From Shimia sp. R9_2 (GTDB taxonomy: Bacteria > Pseudomonadota > Alphaproteobacteria > Rhodobacterales > Rhodobacteraceae), in the NCBI RefSeq assembly GCF_017743735.1, contig NZ_JAGHRO010000001.1, positions 248,001 through 312,000 of the forward strand: 64,000 nt of DNA, written 5' to 3'. The position numbers and the translations under genes were made by a program. A model generated the notes under the pieces. The model was not told the origin of the DNA. It saw only the letters and a program-made list of their open reading frames with translations, and ran no database searches. Positions 38,149-46,923 of this stretch are shown in pieces; position 1 is the stretch's first letter, and every line of letters begins with the position of its first letter.

Positions 38149-38822
38149 AGACCGTTGCAATGATACCCGCTCGCATGGGTAGTCAGCGCCTTAAGAAGAA
38201 GAATCTGGCGCCGCTAGCCGGACAACCATTGATCACCCACGCGATTGAAAAATGCAAATCTACGCAGTGTTTTGACGAGATTTACATCAACTCTGAAAAC
38301 ACTGAATTTGCTAAATTTGCAGATGAATATGGCGTTAACTTTTATCAACGCCCCGAACAGCTCGGAAATTCTGTCGCCACTTCAGAGGAGTTCGTTTATG
38401 ACTTTCTTAAAAACGTTGAGTGTGACCTACTCATCCAGGTACACTCAATAGCTCCACTACTGACCGCTGAAGAGGTGAAATCCTTCGCCGAGACCTTCAT
38501 CGCGTCGGATGCCGATGTAATGCTCTCCTGTATCGAAGATCAGATCGAAGTCGCCTACAAAGACAAACCGGTTAACTTCACATTTTCCGAAAAAACAAAT
38601 TCACAAGACTTGCATCCAATCCAACGTGTTACTTGGTCAATCACCGGATGGCGCGCACAGTCTTATATTGATGCAGTCGAAAGCGGGAATATAGGAACCT
38701 ACAATGGTAAGATTCAATTCTACCCGGTAGGCGCTGTGTCTGGGCACGTGATCAAAACGCAAGAAGATCTCGATATCGCCGAGGCTTTATTGAAAGCTCT
38801 TTCTAGTTCAAAAAACGCTTGA
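38145..38822 (+). CDS. NeuA-like cytidylyltransferase
   Basis: A 225-residue protein with the acylneuraminate cytidylyltransferase N-terminal loop IPARMGSQRLKKKNL at 7-21 and LAGQPLITHAIE. IQVHSIAPLLTAEEV replaces the usual LQPTSPLRT segment around residue 97, a notable change. Enzymes of this family transfer CMP to sugar acids such as sialic acid, KDO or related compounds. Here no NeuB- or KdsA-type synthase is encoded, so its acceptor is unusual or made by another route. Located between the phosphatase and the 2-hydroxyacid dehydrogenase. Confidence 0.82.
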   Translation: MKTVAMIPARMGSQRLKKKNLAPLAGQPLITHAIEKCKSTQCFDEIYINSENTEFAKFADEYGVNFYQRPEQLGNSVATSEEFVYDFLKNVECDLLIQVHSIAPLLTAEEVKSFAETFIASDADVMLSCIEDQIEVAYKDKPVNFTFSEKTNSQDLHPIQRVTWSITGWRAQSYIDAVESGNIGTYNGKIQFYPVGAVSGHVIKTQEDLDIAEALLKALSSSKNA

Positions 38823-38832
38823 GGATGCCAAA

Positions 38833-39753
38833 GTGAAAATTCTCGTTTCCAACATCATGATGCTAAACGAACGTGAAAGGTTCGATACCTTACTTCGAAG
38901 CAAGAACTTCGAACCGCTTTGGCCCAGCGTAAACCAGTTCCTGTCAGAAGCTGAGTGTTTGGAGTATGCAGGTCAAATCGACGGTTGGCTTGCGGGTGAT
39001 GACCAAATTACTTCAAAGGTTCTAACGGCCTCTGTGCCCCGCCTCAAAGTGATCTCGAAATGGGGTACTGGTGTAGACAGCATCGATTTGAGCGCTGCGG
39101 AAGCGCTTGGCGTGCCAGTTTGTAATTCCCCTGGCGCATTTCAAGACGCGGTAAGTGAGTATGCCATTGGTCTTCTTTTAGCCGCAACGAGACGGATCGC
39201 GCGCACAGACCGGACGATAAGGGAAGGTGGATGGCCCAAGGGAAGATATCCTGGAATGACCGGAAAAACGATGGGGGTCGTTGGATATGGAGCTATCGGG
39301 AGAGGTGTCGGTCAGAGGGCTCGCGGGCTCGGCATGCACCTCATAGCGCATGACCCTTTCATGCAAACTGCTACCGACGGCACGAAGATCGTAAGCTTTC
39401 AAACGCTCTTGGAAGAGGCTGATGTCATCTGCCTTTGCTGCAATCAAACTGATGAAAACTACCACCTAATTAACGCAAATAGCCTGAACAGCGCTCGCGA
39501 TGGCGTCATCATTTGTAACGTTGCTCGAGGAGGGCTGATCGACGAAGTTGCATTGATCGAAGCACTGGAAAGCGGCAAAGTGGGCGCTGCAGCCTTAGAC
39601 GTTTTTGAGGTGGAACCTCTGCCTAAGAACAGTCCGCTCTTGAGCTTTGAGAACGTGGCAGTATCAAGCCACAACGCAAATAGTACGGTACAGGCAATCG
39701 AACATGTCCATGCCAATACCTTAGAAAATTTATTCAAACACCTCGCAGCCTAA
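38833..39753 (+). CDS. D-2-hydroxyacid dehydrogenase (SerA-like)
   Basis: GTG start with GAGGA upstream; 306 residues. NAD loop GYGAIG at 151-156, and the catalytic triad R232 (NVARGGLID), E261 (DVFEVEP) and H280 (SSHNAN). SKWGTGVDSID at 75-85 is typical of the phosphoglycerate dehydrogenase family, but no ACT domain follows, so it is not a full SerA. It interconverts a 2-hydroxy and a 2-keto acid; within this operon a sugar acid is the plausible substrate. Confidence 0.87.
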   Translation: MKILVSNIMMLNERERFDTLLRSKNFEPLWPSVNQFLSEAECLEYAGQIDGWLAGDDQITSKVLTASVPRLKVISKWGTGVDSIDLSAAEALGVPVCNSPGAFQDAVSEYAIGLLLAATRRIARTDRTIREGGWPKGRYPGMTGKTMGVVGYGAIGRGVGQRARGLGMHLIAHDPFMQTATDGTKIVSFQTLLEEADVICLCCNQTDENYHLINANSLNSARDGVIICNVARGGLIDEVALIEALESGKVGAAALDVFEVEPLPKNSPLLSFENVAVSSHNANSTVQAIEHVHANTLENLFKHLAA

Positions 39754-39768
39754 ACGAAGCCTACCACT

Positions 39769-40596
39769 GTGAAACGCCTCTTTGACGATCTCGCTCATCG
39801 CTTACAAAGCCTCTACAAAGCTCTACGCTACTTTAGCAATCATCACCGAGCAAATGAGGACCTCAAACGAGCCAATTTGCTGGCGTTGAGTATGCTTCGA
39901 GGCCGGCACAAAGGCCAACGCGCAGTAATTATCGGCAATGGGCCAAGCCTACTCATCAAGGATCTGGAGCGGCTGGGAAATGACATTACCTTTGCATCCA
40001 ATAAGATATTTCTTGCCTATGGCGAAACCAAATGGCGTCCAACATACTACACAGTCGAAGACCATCTGGTTTTAAAGAATAACTTTTCGGAAATATACAA
40101 TCTTCAGGATAGCACCAAGCTGTTCCCTTCAAATACAAGAGATTCTGGATATTTCGCGGCAGATACAATATTCGCCCCATCTCTTCAGCCCAAGTCATAT
40201 GAGACCCCTTTAGAGGATCAGAACTTTCCAGAGTTTAGCACTGATTTATGTCGCGGCATTGGCTGGGGGTCGACCGTAGTCTATAGTCAGATCCAGATGG
40301 CACTACATATGGGATGCCGCGAGATCATACTAATTGGGATAGACCACAACTACGAACTCCCAACCAAATCAGATGGCAAAGTGTTCGTGGGCGAAGGAGA
40401 ACAAAACCACTTCCATCCAGACTATAGACAACCCGGGGAAAAATGGCATCCACCCAATCTGGATGTTCTGGAAGTGTCGTATCGAAAAGCGCGAAAAGTC
40501 TGCGAAAGTCGTGGAGTTTTGATCGTAAATGCTTCAAGACAGACCCAACTTGAGGTTTTCCAGCGAGCTGACTTCGACAATATCTTTCCGAGATAG
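39769..40596 (+). CDS. DUF115/MptE-like protein A
   Basis: GTG start, 275 residues. The Rossmann-like core begins RAVIIGNGPSLL (51-62), then FASNKIFLAYGETKWRPTYY, a GWGSTVVYSQIQMALHMG block and the strand EIILIGIDHNYELP, ending with a helical ASRQTQLEVFQRADF. This is the DUF115 family (6-hydroxymethylpterin pyrophosphokinase-like fold); members in glycan loci are probably glycosyl- or phospho-transferases, but no reaction is known. It is clearly a paralogue of the protein at 41654-42598, from which it is separated by the SMP-30 gene. Confidence 0.75.
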   Translation: MKRLFDDLAHRLQSLYKALRYFSNHHRANEDLKRANLLALSMLRGRHKGQRAVIIGNGPSLLIKDLERLGNDITFASNKIFLAYGETKWRPTYYTVEDHLVLKNNFSEIYNLQDSTKLFPSNTRDSGYFAADTIFAPSLQPKSYETPLEDQNFPEFSTDLCRGIGWGSTVVYSQIQMALHMGCREIILIGIDHNYELPTKSDGKVFVGEGEQNHFHPDYRQPGEKWHPPNLDVLEVSYRKARKVCESRGVLIVNASRQTQLEVFQRADFDNIFPR

Positions 40597-40603
40597 GTGT
40601 TCC

Positions 40604-41506
40604 ATGACCGAGAGCGTCTCGATTTACGATGACCGACAATGTTATTTGGGAGAGGGCACTTTCTGGCATCCTTTGAGGAAGCAACTCTTCTGGTTCGACA
40701 TCGTCAATTGTCGTTTGCTATCCCGCACAAAAAACGAGCAATTATGCTGGGAATTTGACCAGAACGTAAGTGCTGCAGGCTGGATCGACCGTGAACACCT
40801 TCTGATCGCAAGCGAAACAGGTCTCTTCCGGTTCAATCTGGAGACAAACCAACAAGCCCCACTTTGCTCAATCGAAGCAGATGACGAAACAACGCGTTCA
40901 AACGACGGCCGAGCAGATCCATGGGGAGGTTTCTGGATTGGCACCATGAGCAAATCTGGTGAAGCGGGCAAAGGTGCGCTATACCGATGGCTTCCAAATA
41001 ATCAAGAGAACAAACTGCGCGTGATAGAAACTGAGATGAGCACACCTAACTCTATTTGCTTTGATCGCGATAGAAACTACGCTTATTTCTCGGATACAAA
41101 AACGCGTATAATCTGGCGTCATTCCGTTGACCCGGTCACTGGCTGGCCAGTAGATGAAAAGCAGATTTTTTTGGATCTAAAAGGCGCAAAGAACAGTCAA
41201 GAGCGCAAGCCTGACGGTGCGATAATTGATTCAGAAGGGTGCCTTTGGAGTGCTCAATGGGGTTCCGCACGTGTCGCGCGATATAGCCCGGATGGTCAAT
41301 TTCTTATGGCAATTGAATTTCCAACAGGCCACACATCGTGCCCAGCTTTTGGCGGGCCAAAGCTAGATACTCTTTTTGTATCTACGGCGCAGCAAAACCT
41401 ACTAGACACAGCAAAAGACTGGCTGCCAAATGCAGGTAAACTACACTCTGCTAATACATCGTTCACTGGAATAGCAGAGCCACAAGTTAAAGTCTCAATT
41501 GACTAA
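40604..41506 (+). CDS. SMP-30/gluconolactonase-family lactonase
   Basis: The ATG at 40604 (300 residues) is preferred; the frame runs 25 codons upstream inside the preceding gene. It has the six-bladed propeller pattern and metal ligands E17 (LGEGTFW), N149 (STPNS) and D204 (KPDGA), with RSNDGRADPWGGFWIGTM at 98-115. Such enzymes open sugar lactones to aldonic acids. In the island it could hydrolyse the lactone produced by the Gfo/Idh protein. It is bracketed by two paralogous DUF115-like genes. Confidence 0.87.
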   Translation: MTESVSIYDDRQCYLGEGTFWHPLRKQLFWFDIVNCRLLSRTKNEQLCWEFDQNVSAAGWIDREHLLIASETGLFRFNLETNQQAPLCSIEADDETTRSNDGRADPWGGFWIGTMSKSGEAGKGALYRWLPNNQENKLRVIETEMSTPNSICFDRDRNYAYFSDTKTRIIWRHSVDPVTGWPVDEKQIFLDLKGAKNSQERKPDGAIIDSEGCLWSAQWGSARVARYSPDGQFLMAIEFPTGHTSCPAFGGPKLDTLFVSTAQQNLLDTAKDWLPNAGKLHSANTSFTGIAEPQVKVSID

Positions 41507-41653
41507 AAAGTGTCGAGACCTGTGCTTCCGCAGGACCTTAACAATCACACTATCTCAGACTAAAGATCAGTCAAACAAACTCAGAAGTAAGCGCGCTAAG
41601 TACACTATGCGTGTAACTAACAGTCCTCCACTCAAAACCATTAGAGACAAAAC

Positions 41654-42598
41654 ATGTCAAAAACAGTAGCAAGATACGCACGCGGCGCAGTAAATCGTCT
41701 AAGATTGCTATCCAAAAAACTGCTGGAAGAAAAGAAAACTGGCGGTGAAGTGGCTCTCTCTCAAGAAATCAGAACACCTCAAAAAAACCACGATACGCCC
41801 ATCGTTACAGATTGGGGTCAGTACCAAATTCCGCAACGGCACAAAGGGAAAGGCCCTTTGCCTTCCCGCCTAGATACTCCCGCCCTACTCAGCCTTAAGA
41901 ACCGTCATTTCGGCGAAAGGTGTTTCGTTGTCGGAAATGGGCCAAGTCTTACAACAACTGATTTAGACGCACTGCGCTGGGAGTACACCTTCGGATCCAA
42001 CAAAATTTATCTGGCTTTTCCCGAGACGCACTGGCGCCCTACCTTTTACTCTCTCGAGGATCGACTTGTCATGGAGCAGAACCAAAGAGAGATAATTGGT
42101 ATCGAGCAGACGATCAAATTGATGCCTGAGTACACCTACAAGTACATGGGTGATGACCCTTCGGTGGTTTACTTCAGGTTCCCCCACATTTGTGACCCGC
42201 GAAAACCACTAGAGAGTAAGGACTTTCCTGGATTCAGCATCAACGCAGAGCATTGTGTCTATTGGGGGTCAACGATTGTTTACACCCAAATCCAACTTGC
42301 AGCCCATATGGGTTTCAAAGAAATCTACCTCATTGGCATAGATCATAGCTATGAAACGCCGAAAAAAATGGAAAATGGCGCTTACGTGTATAGCGGAGAA
42401 AAGAACCACTTCAGCAAAGATTACAGACGCCCCGGAGAAGTTTGGAACAAACCGCAGCTCGAAGTTCTTGAGCACTCCTACAGAGCAGCGCGAACAGCTT
42501 GCGAAGAGCATGGTATCAAAATCCGAAACGCGAGCAGAAAAACCGCTCTGGATGTTTTTGAGCGCGCTGACTTGGACGAAGTGATTTCAGGATTTTAA
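41654..42598 (+). CDS. DUF115/MptE-like protein B
   Basis: 314 residues. Residues about 90-314 match protein A closely: FVVGNGPSLT (91-100), GSNKIYLAFPETHWRPTFY, WGSTIVYTQIQLAAHMG, EIYLIGIDHSYETP, and the same conserved RRPGEVWNKPQLEVLEHSYRAA-type segment and C-terminal ASRKTALDVFERADL. The first 85 residues are a basic, variable extension lacking in protein A. It is separated by 147 bases from the lactonase gene and 4 bases from the HAD gene. Function unknown; a transferase in glycan assembly is a guess from context. Confidence 0.75.
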   Translation: MSKTVARYARGAVNRLRLLSKKLLEEKKTGGEVALSQEIRTPQKNHDTPIVTDWGQYQIPQRHKGKGPLPSRLDTPALLSLKNRHFGERCFVVGNGPSLTTTDLDALRWEYTFGSNKIYLAFPETHWRPTFYSLEDRLVMEQNQREIIGIEQTIKLMPEYTYKYMGDDPSVVYFRFPHICDPRKPLESKDFPGFSINAEHCVYWGSTIVYTQIQLAAHMGFKEIYLIGIDHSYETPKKMENGAYVYSGEKNHFSKDYRRPGEVWNKPQLEVLEHSYRAARTACEEHGIKIRNASRKTALDVFERADLDEVISGF

Positions 42599-42602
42599 CG
42601 GC

Positions 42603-44633
42603 ATGATTGAAGTCAGCAAAAAAACACAAAACCGCATCAACCAGTTGACGGGTTTTATGCGCAATCCTGAAGTCAAGGTGATCAGCTTCGACATTTTTGA
42701 CACCCTGCTTTGTAGACCTGTTGTCAAACCAACCGATCTGTTCGACTTGGTGGAAGAAATTGCACGGGAGAAATTAGAAAAACCGTTTCTCGAATTTTCA
42801 ACCCTAAGAAAAGCAGCGGAAAAACAAGCTCGGGAAATCTGCAGAGAAGATGAGGTGACACTAAACGAGATCTACAGCGAGCTTGCGAAAATCGCTCAAT
42901 TTCCAGAAGATGCTCTTCAGGAGCTTAAAGACCTTGAGCTCACTGTCGAACGCGATCTTCTGCAGCCTCGTCAGATTGGTACAAAACTTTTTGAAGTCGC
43001 GCGCTCAACCGGAAAAAAAGTTGTTATTACGTCAGATATGTATCTGCCTAGAGACTTTATCGTCGAACAACTAGAGCGATGCGGATTTGCAGGTTTTGAC
43101 AAACTTTATCTGAGCAGCGATCTCCGGATCACTAAGCATAGTGGGCGCCTCTACAGGCATTTGCTGGCAGACTTGGAATGCGAAGCTAGGCAAGTCGTAC
43201 ACTTTGGCGACAACAAGCACACAGACATTCTAAAAGCAGAGGAAAATGGACTTTCTGCTTACCATCTTCCAAAAGCTATCGACGTTTTTCTGGATCACAA
43301 AGGAAACCGTGCAGTATGGTACAAACATCTTCGAGAACTCGAATTGGGTGCGCGCTTACTGCTGGGTCTTTCGATAAATAGCGTCTTCGATATCAATATT
43401 TTCGATAATGAAAAACGAGATTCTTTGTTTGCTGGAAATGCAAACGTTCTCGGGTATTATGGCGTAGGATTAATGGTCTTTGGCTTGACCAAATGGATCA
43501 TGCAGCAAGCCGAAGCCGACGGATTTAAAGAAATCCATTTTTTGGCACGCGATGGCAAACTCCCAATGCAAGCCTTTGATAAACTGAAAAGGCTAAGTGG
43601 CAGCGACATCCAAGCCAATTATCTGATGGCTTCTCGCTCTTTGTGCTACCCGCTACAGATGAACGAACCAGAAGATGTTAGCCTCAATCCCCAACGCCTC
43701 TACGTACATCCGCAAACGAGCATCAGAACGTTGCTGGAGACACGCTTAGGCTTATCCATAGATGCAGGAATCAAGGCTCAGCTTGCTCAGAAGGGTTACA
43801 AAAAGCTTGATCATCCGCCAGAAAGCATCGAGAAGTTTTTCGTCGATTGTCAGTGCTTTAGTCACACCTCATTGAGAAGCTTTGAGAACGAGAAGCAAAC
43901 AATTCTAGACTACTACGACGTCCAGATTTCTGACACAAAGACTACGGTTCTGTTTGACATCGGATATCGCGCACGCGTACAGAAATTGTTGTCTGGGCAT
44001 TGGAAGAAACCTGTACACGCATATTATCTGATGTCGTTCAGTGATATGCACCCAACGTATTTCTCAAAGGCAGTCACAAGAAACTACCTATTCCCGCCAC
44101 AGGCAAGAGGCTGGATTACACCAGATTACTATACGGCAATCTTGGAACTCCTGATTTCAGATGTAGAAAGTGGCTCTGTTTTAGGCGTTTCTCGAAACAC
44201 CGATGGCGAATTCAACTTTGAGTTCGAAGACAACCACATCAACTCGCAAGGAAGAAACCTCGTTCGAACTATGCAAGACGCCTGTCTGAAATTCTTCGAT
44301 GAGTACGTTCAGTTGTTTGAAAAATATGACAAATATATCAACATCTTGCCACGGACATCCATGAAAGCACTGGAGCATTTCATGACTGCTCCAAGCAGGT
44401 TGGATGCCGAACTTTTCAAGAATGTGTCTTTCTCCAATGGCATTATCGGTGACACGTTTACCTTTATCCGCCCCGACCTAGGCCCAAGCTATTGGCAACC
44501 CGGAGTTGAAGCACTTTCAAGAGGCAAAGAAACCTATCCAGCGCAAAGCTCCAGCACTTCACCGCGCCCAATAACCTACCAACGCATCCGCTCAGCACTA
44601 GCCCGCAGGCTCCGCCGCCTACTTGTTCGCTGA
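42603..44633 (+). CDS. Large HAD-family protein (COG5610-like)
   Basis: A 676-residue protein. Residues 25-230 are a HAD hydrolase domain: SFDIFDTLLCR with nucleophile D30, VVITSDMYLP as motif II, and VHFGDNKHTDI as the acidic motif IV. From about 240 a long second region begins with LGYYGVGLMVFG and HFLARDGKLPMQAF, as seen in predicted hydrolases of COG5610 near glycan genes, and reaches a basic C-terminus of RRLRRLL type. The function of that second region is unknown; it may be a glycosyltransferase-like or phosphotransfer module. Sits between DUF115-like B and a GlfT2-like gene, so a role in modifying the polymer is likely. Confidence 0.72.
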   Translation: MIEVSKKTQNRINQLTGFMRNPEVKVISFDIFDTLLCRPVVKPTDLFDLVEEIAREKLEKPFLEFSTLRKAAEKQAREICREDEVTLNEIYSELAKIAQFPEDALQELKDLELTVERDLLQPRQIGTKLFEVARSTGKKVVITSDMYLPRDFIVEQLERCGFAGFDKLYLSSDLRITKHSGRLYRHLLADLECEARQVVHFGDNKHTDILKAEENGLSAYHLPKAIDVFLDHKGNRAVWYKHLRELELGARLLLGLSINSVFDINIFDNEKRDSLFAGNANVLGYYGVGLMVFGLTKWIMQQAEADGFKEIHFLARDGKLPMQAFDKLKRLSGSDIQANYLMASRSLCYPLQMNEPEDVSLNPQRLYVHPQTSIRTLLETRLGLSIDAGIKAQLAQKGYKKLDHPPESIEKFFVDCQCFSHTSLRSFENEKQTILDYYDVQISDTKTTVLFDIGYRARVQKLLSGHWKKPVHAYYLMSFSDMHPTYFSKAVTRNYLFPPQARGWITPDYYTAILELLISDVESGSVLGVSRNTDGEFNFEFEDNHINSQGRNLVRTMQDACLKFFDEYVQLFEKYDKYINILPRTSMKALEHFMTAPSRLDAELFKNVSFSNGIIGDTFTFIRPDLGPSYWQPGVEALSRGKETYPAQSSSTSPRPITYQRIRSALARRLRRLLVR

Positions 44634-44664
44634 CATTCGCAATGAAACTCTCCGCAGGATACCG

Positions 44665-46416
44665 ATGAAACCGCAACTTCTTAAAAAGCTCCAATATCCA
44701 GAGTTCTCAGCCGACAAAGTTAGCACCTTATTCTTTCGGAGCAACGGAAGCCTCGACGCTAAGGAAAATGTCATCAAGCTCTCTTCGGGCCGAGTGCTAA
44801 CGAGCAATACTATCTTTAACTCTCTCGATTGCTCATTTTTGCGCAACCACACAGGCGTAAAAACGCTTGGGCTTGAGATAGAGGCGCGTGGAATATTCAA
44901 GGTGGAAGTGTTGTCCACTGAAGGTCCAAGGGCAGAACAGGGAAAAATTGTTTTTTCCAAACAAATAGACCTGCCCCAGCTACAAACCCTGGATCTTGGA
45001 GCTTCTCTTAATCTTTGGGATCTCGATTCCGAAGTTTTTCTACGGGTGACTGCACTAAAGGATAACTCTGTATTTTCCAGCGCGTCTTTTACAACCGCCC
45101 AAGAGCCGGTTCGCGAGCAGTTGAAAATTAACTGCGTCATATGCACTTACAATCGTGAGGAGTACATCCAAGACATACTTCGAGCAATCGAAGACAACCC
45201 TGAAATTTTCAATAGTCATTATCACTTTACGATTGTTGACAACGGACAAAACCTGAAATTTGAAAACTCGGATTTAGTCACGATCATTCCAAACAAAAAC
45301 ACAGGAGGCTCCGGCGGCTTCACACGAGGAATGCTCGAAACATCCAAAGGTGATTTCACCCATATGGTTTTGATGGACGATGACATCAAGTTTCAAGTTT
45401 CGATGTTCCGGGATTTGGTGTCATATCTGCGATACACCAACGAAAAAACGGTACTCGGCTCCGGCATGGTTCGTCTAGATGACGACATGCGATTTTTGCA
45501 CGAACGCGGGGCTTCTTTACAAGAAGGGTTCTTGGCGCTGAGTCGAACAAAAAGTCGCAACCGTGATGGTCATGCTTACGACGCCGCGTTTCTTAAAGAT
45601 ACTGCGACACATGCTCCTTGGTGGTGGGCATGCTTCCCTATTGAAGCCTTGGAGGACGTCGGATTTTCATACCCGTTTTTTATCAAACTGGACGACGCAG
45701 AATATTCATTTCGACTGCGCCGCAAAGGCTACTCTGTCGTTTTTCCTGGAGGCTTTTATATTTGGCACAGCCCAATGGAAGAAAAATACTCCGCCAAAAT
45801 CGGGTATTACGGCCATCGCAACAGTTGGATCTTTTCGACATTAAACGGCCATGAATATAATGTTAATCAATTCTGCAAGGACTATCTTCGCGCAGTAGCG
45901 TCATTCATTGCGGATGCGAAATATGAACACGCTGACGTTCTGCACAAAGCTCTGACAGACTTTTTGAAAGGCCCAGATTTCATTGCAAGCAATGCAATAG
46001 CAATCAACGCTGAACTTGGTACGCTTGTGCAAAATGAAGCGTTTAAAAAGGTAGATATCTCAAATTTGGAAGAGGCCCAAATTAGCAATTCCAAACTGGC
46101 GCGAGCCGTGAGACGGCTAACTCTCAATGGATTCTTGGCCAATGGCCGGGGTGAGGCCTTCGTCGACTTGCTCAAGAAGCAACCCAAGACATGCAAGTTT
46201 TTGAAACGTCGCCTCACTTACTACAATCCGATTTTTGGAGTCGGATATACCGTAGAGAGGTCTCTTACCAAAACGATATCAAAGTCTATTAGGGCACTTT
46301 GGGATCTCATAAGGATTAAGCGATCTCTTTCCAGTGCCCTTACATCCTTTGAAACAACAAAGGATCACTATGTGAGTGCAGAGTATTGGGAACGCTTACT
46401 TGCCGACGACAAATGA
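44665..46416 (+). CDS. GlfT2-like galactofuranosyltransferase A
   Basis: The ATG at 44665 has AGGA 5 bases upstream and gives 583 residues; a TTG 42 bases earlier would overlap the HAD gene. An N-terminal beta domain (about 1-145) precedes a GT2 fold: VICTYNREEY (158-167), NTGGSGGFTRGM (212-223), metal motif DDD at 238-240, APWWWACFP, LDDAEY (D343, D344) and H368 in YIWHSP. This set of D, D, W and H positions matches mycobacterial GlfT2, which polymerises UDP-galactofuranose. With glf downstream it probably builds a galactofuranan. Last gene of the long operon. Confidence 0.85.
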   Translation: MKPQLLKKLQYPEFSADKVSTLFFRSNGSLDAKENVIKLSSGRVLTSNTIFNSLDCSFLRNHTGVKTLGLEIEARGIFKVEVLSTEGPRAEQGKIVFSKQIDLPQLQTLDLGASLNLWDLDSEVFLRVTALKDNSVFSSASFTTAQEPVREQLKINCVICTYNREEYIQDILRAIEDNPEIFNSHYHFTIVDNGQNLKFENSDLVTIIPNKNTGGSGGFTRGMLETSKGDFTHMVLMDDDIKFQVSMFRDLVSYLRYTNEKTVLGSGMVRLDDDMRFLHERGASLQEGFLALSRTKSRNRDGHAYDAAFLKDTATHAPWWWACFPIEALEDVGFSYPFFIKLDDAEYSFRLRRKGYSVVFPGGFYIWHSPMEEKYSAKIGYYGHRNSWIFSTLNGHEYNVNQFCKDYLRAVASFIADAKYEHADVLHKALTDFLKGPDFIASNAIAINAELGTLVQNEAFKKVDISNLEEAQISNSKLARAVRRLTLNGFLANGRGEAFVDLLKKQPKTCKFLKRRLTYYNPIFGVGYTVERSLTKTISKSIRALWDLIRIKRSLSSALTSFETTKDHYVSAEYWERLLADDK

Positions 46417-46923
46417 GAGGGAAATACCAACGTGCTTAAGCTGATTTACCCCGCCGACGCTCCACCACAGAGAACAAACCTATTAATGACTGGGTAAGTG
46501 TTCTTTTTCTGGGTTTTGGGAGACCACGCCATTCGTGGAACTTTCGTTGAGATCCATAGTCCAAGAGAAGCAGGGCAATTTGAGTGGAACAATCGGATCT
46601 TTGGTTCGCGGTTAGTCCTTGGGTCATTCGCACTCAGGTTTCAAAGGCCAACTGATGATAGGACACCGAACGAGCGGGCACGTCTGATTGAAGTGCCCCT
46701 CCCTACATTCTTTGATCACGGATCACGCTTCTCACAGTCTATAGAAATCTTGGTGCCCAGAAACCAATTCGAGAGATTGCCGTTGAAAGGTCAACCCATT
46801 CAATGGAAAAGTCTTTCGTTTATGTTTGCTGTGCTCGTGCATGAAGACGACAGGCAAGGGGGAGAAAACGGGTCTTAGGACCTGAATCGAAAACCGAAAG
46901 AACAAACTGATCTCCGCGTCCTG
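46417..46923. other. Gene-free gap between facing GlfT2-like genes (507 bases)
   Basis: A plus-strand frame of 126 codons (46498-46878) and a minus-strand frame of 65 codons (46436-46633) are open, but neither has a good ribosome site or any recognisable domain, and the amino-acid makeup looks arbitrary. Stop codons interrupt the other frames. No inverted repeat of insertion-sequence type was found. It may be the eroded remains of an inserted gene or simply spacer between convergent transcripts. Confidence 0.4.

Noticed and set aside
46498-46878. 126-codon plus-strand frame in the gap between GlfT2-like genes
   Set aside because: No ribosome site, no recognisable motif, and amino-acid composition not like a folded protein; recorded only as a gap.
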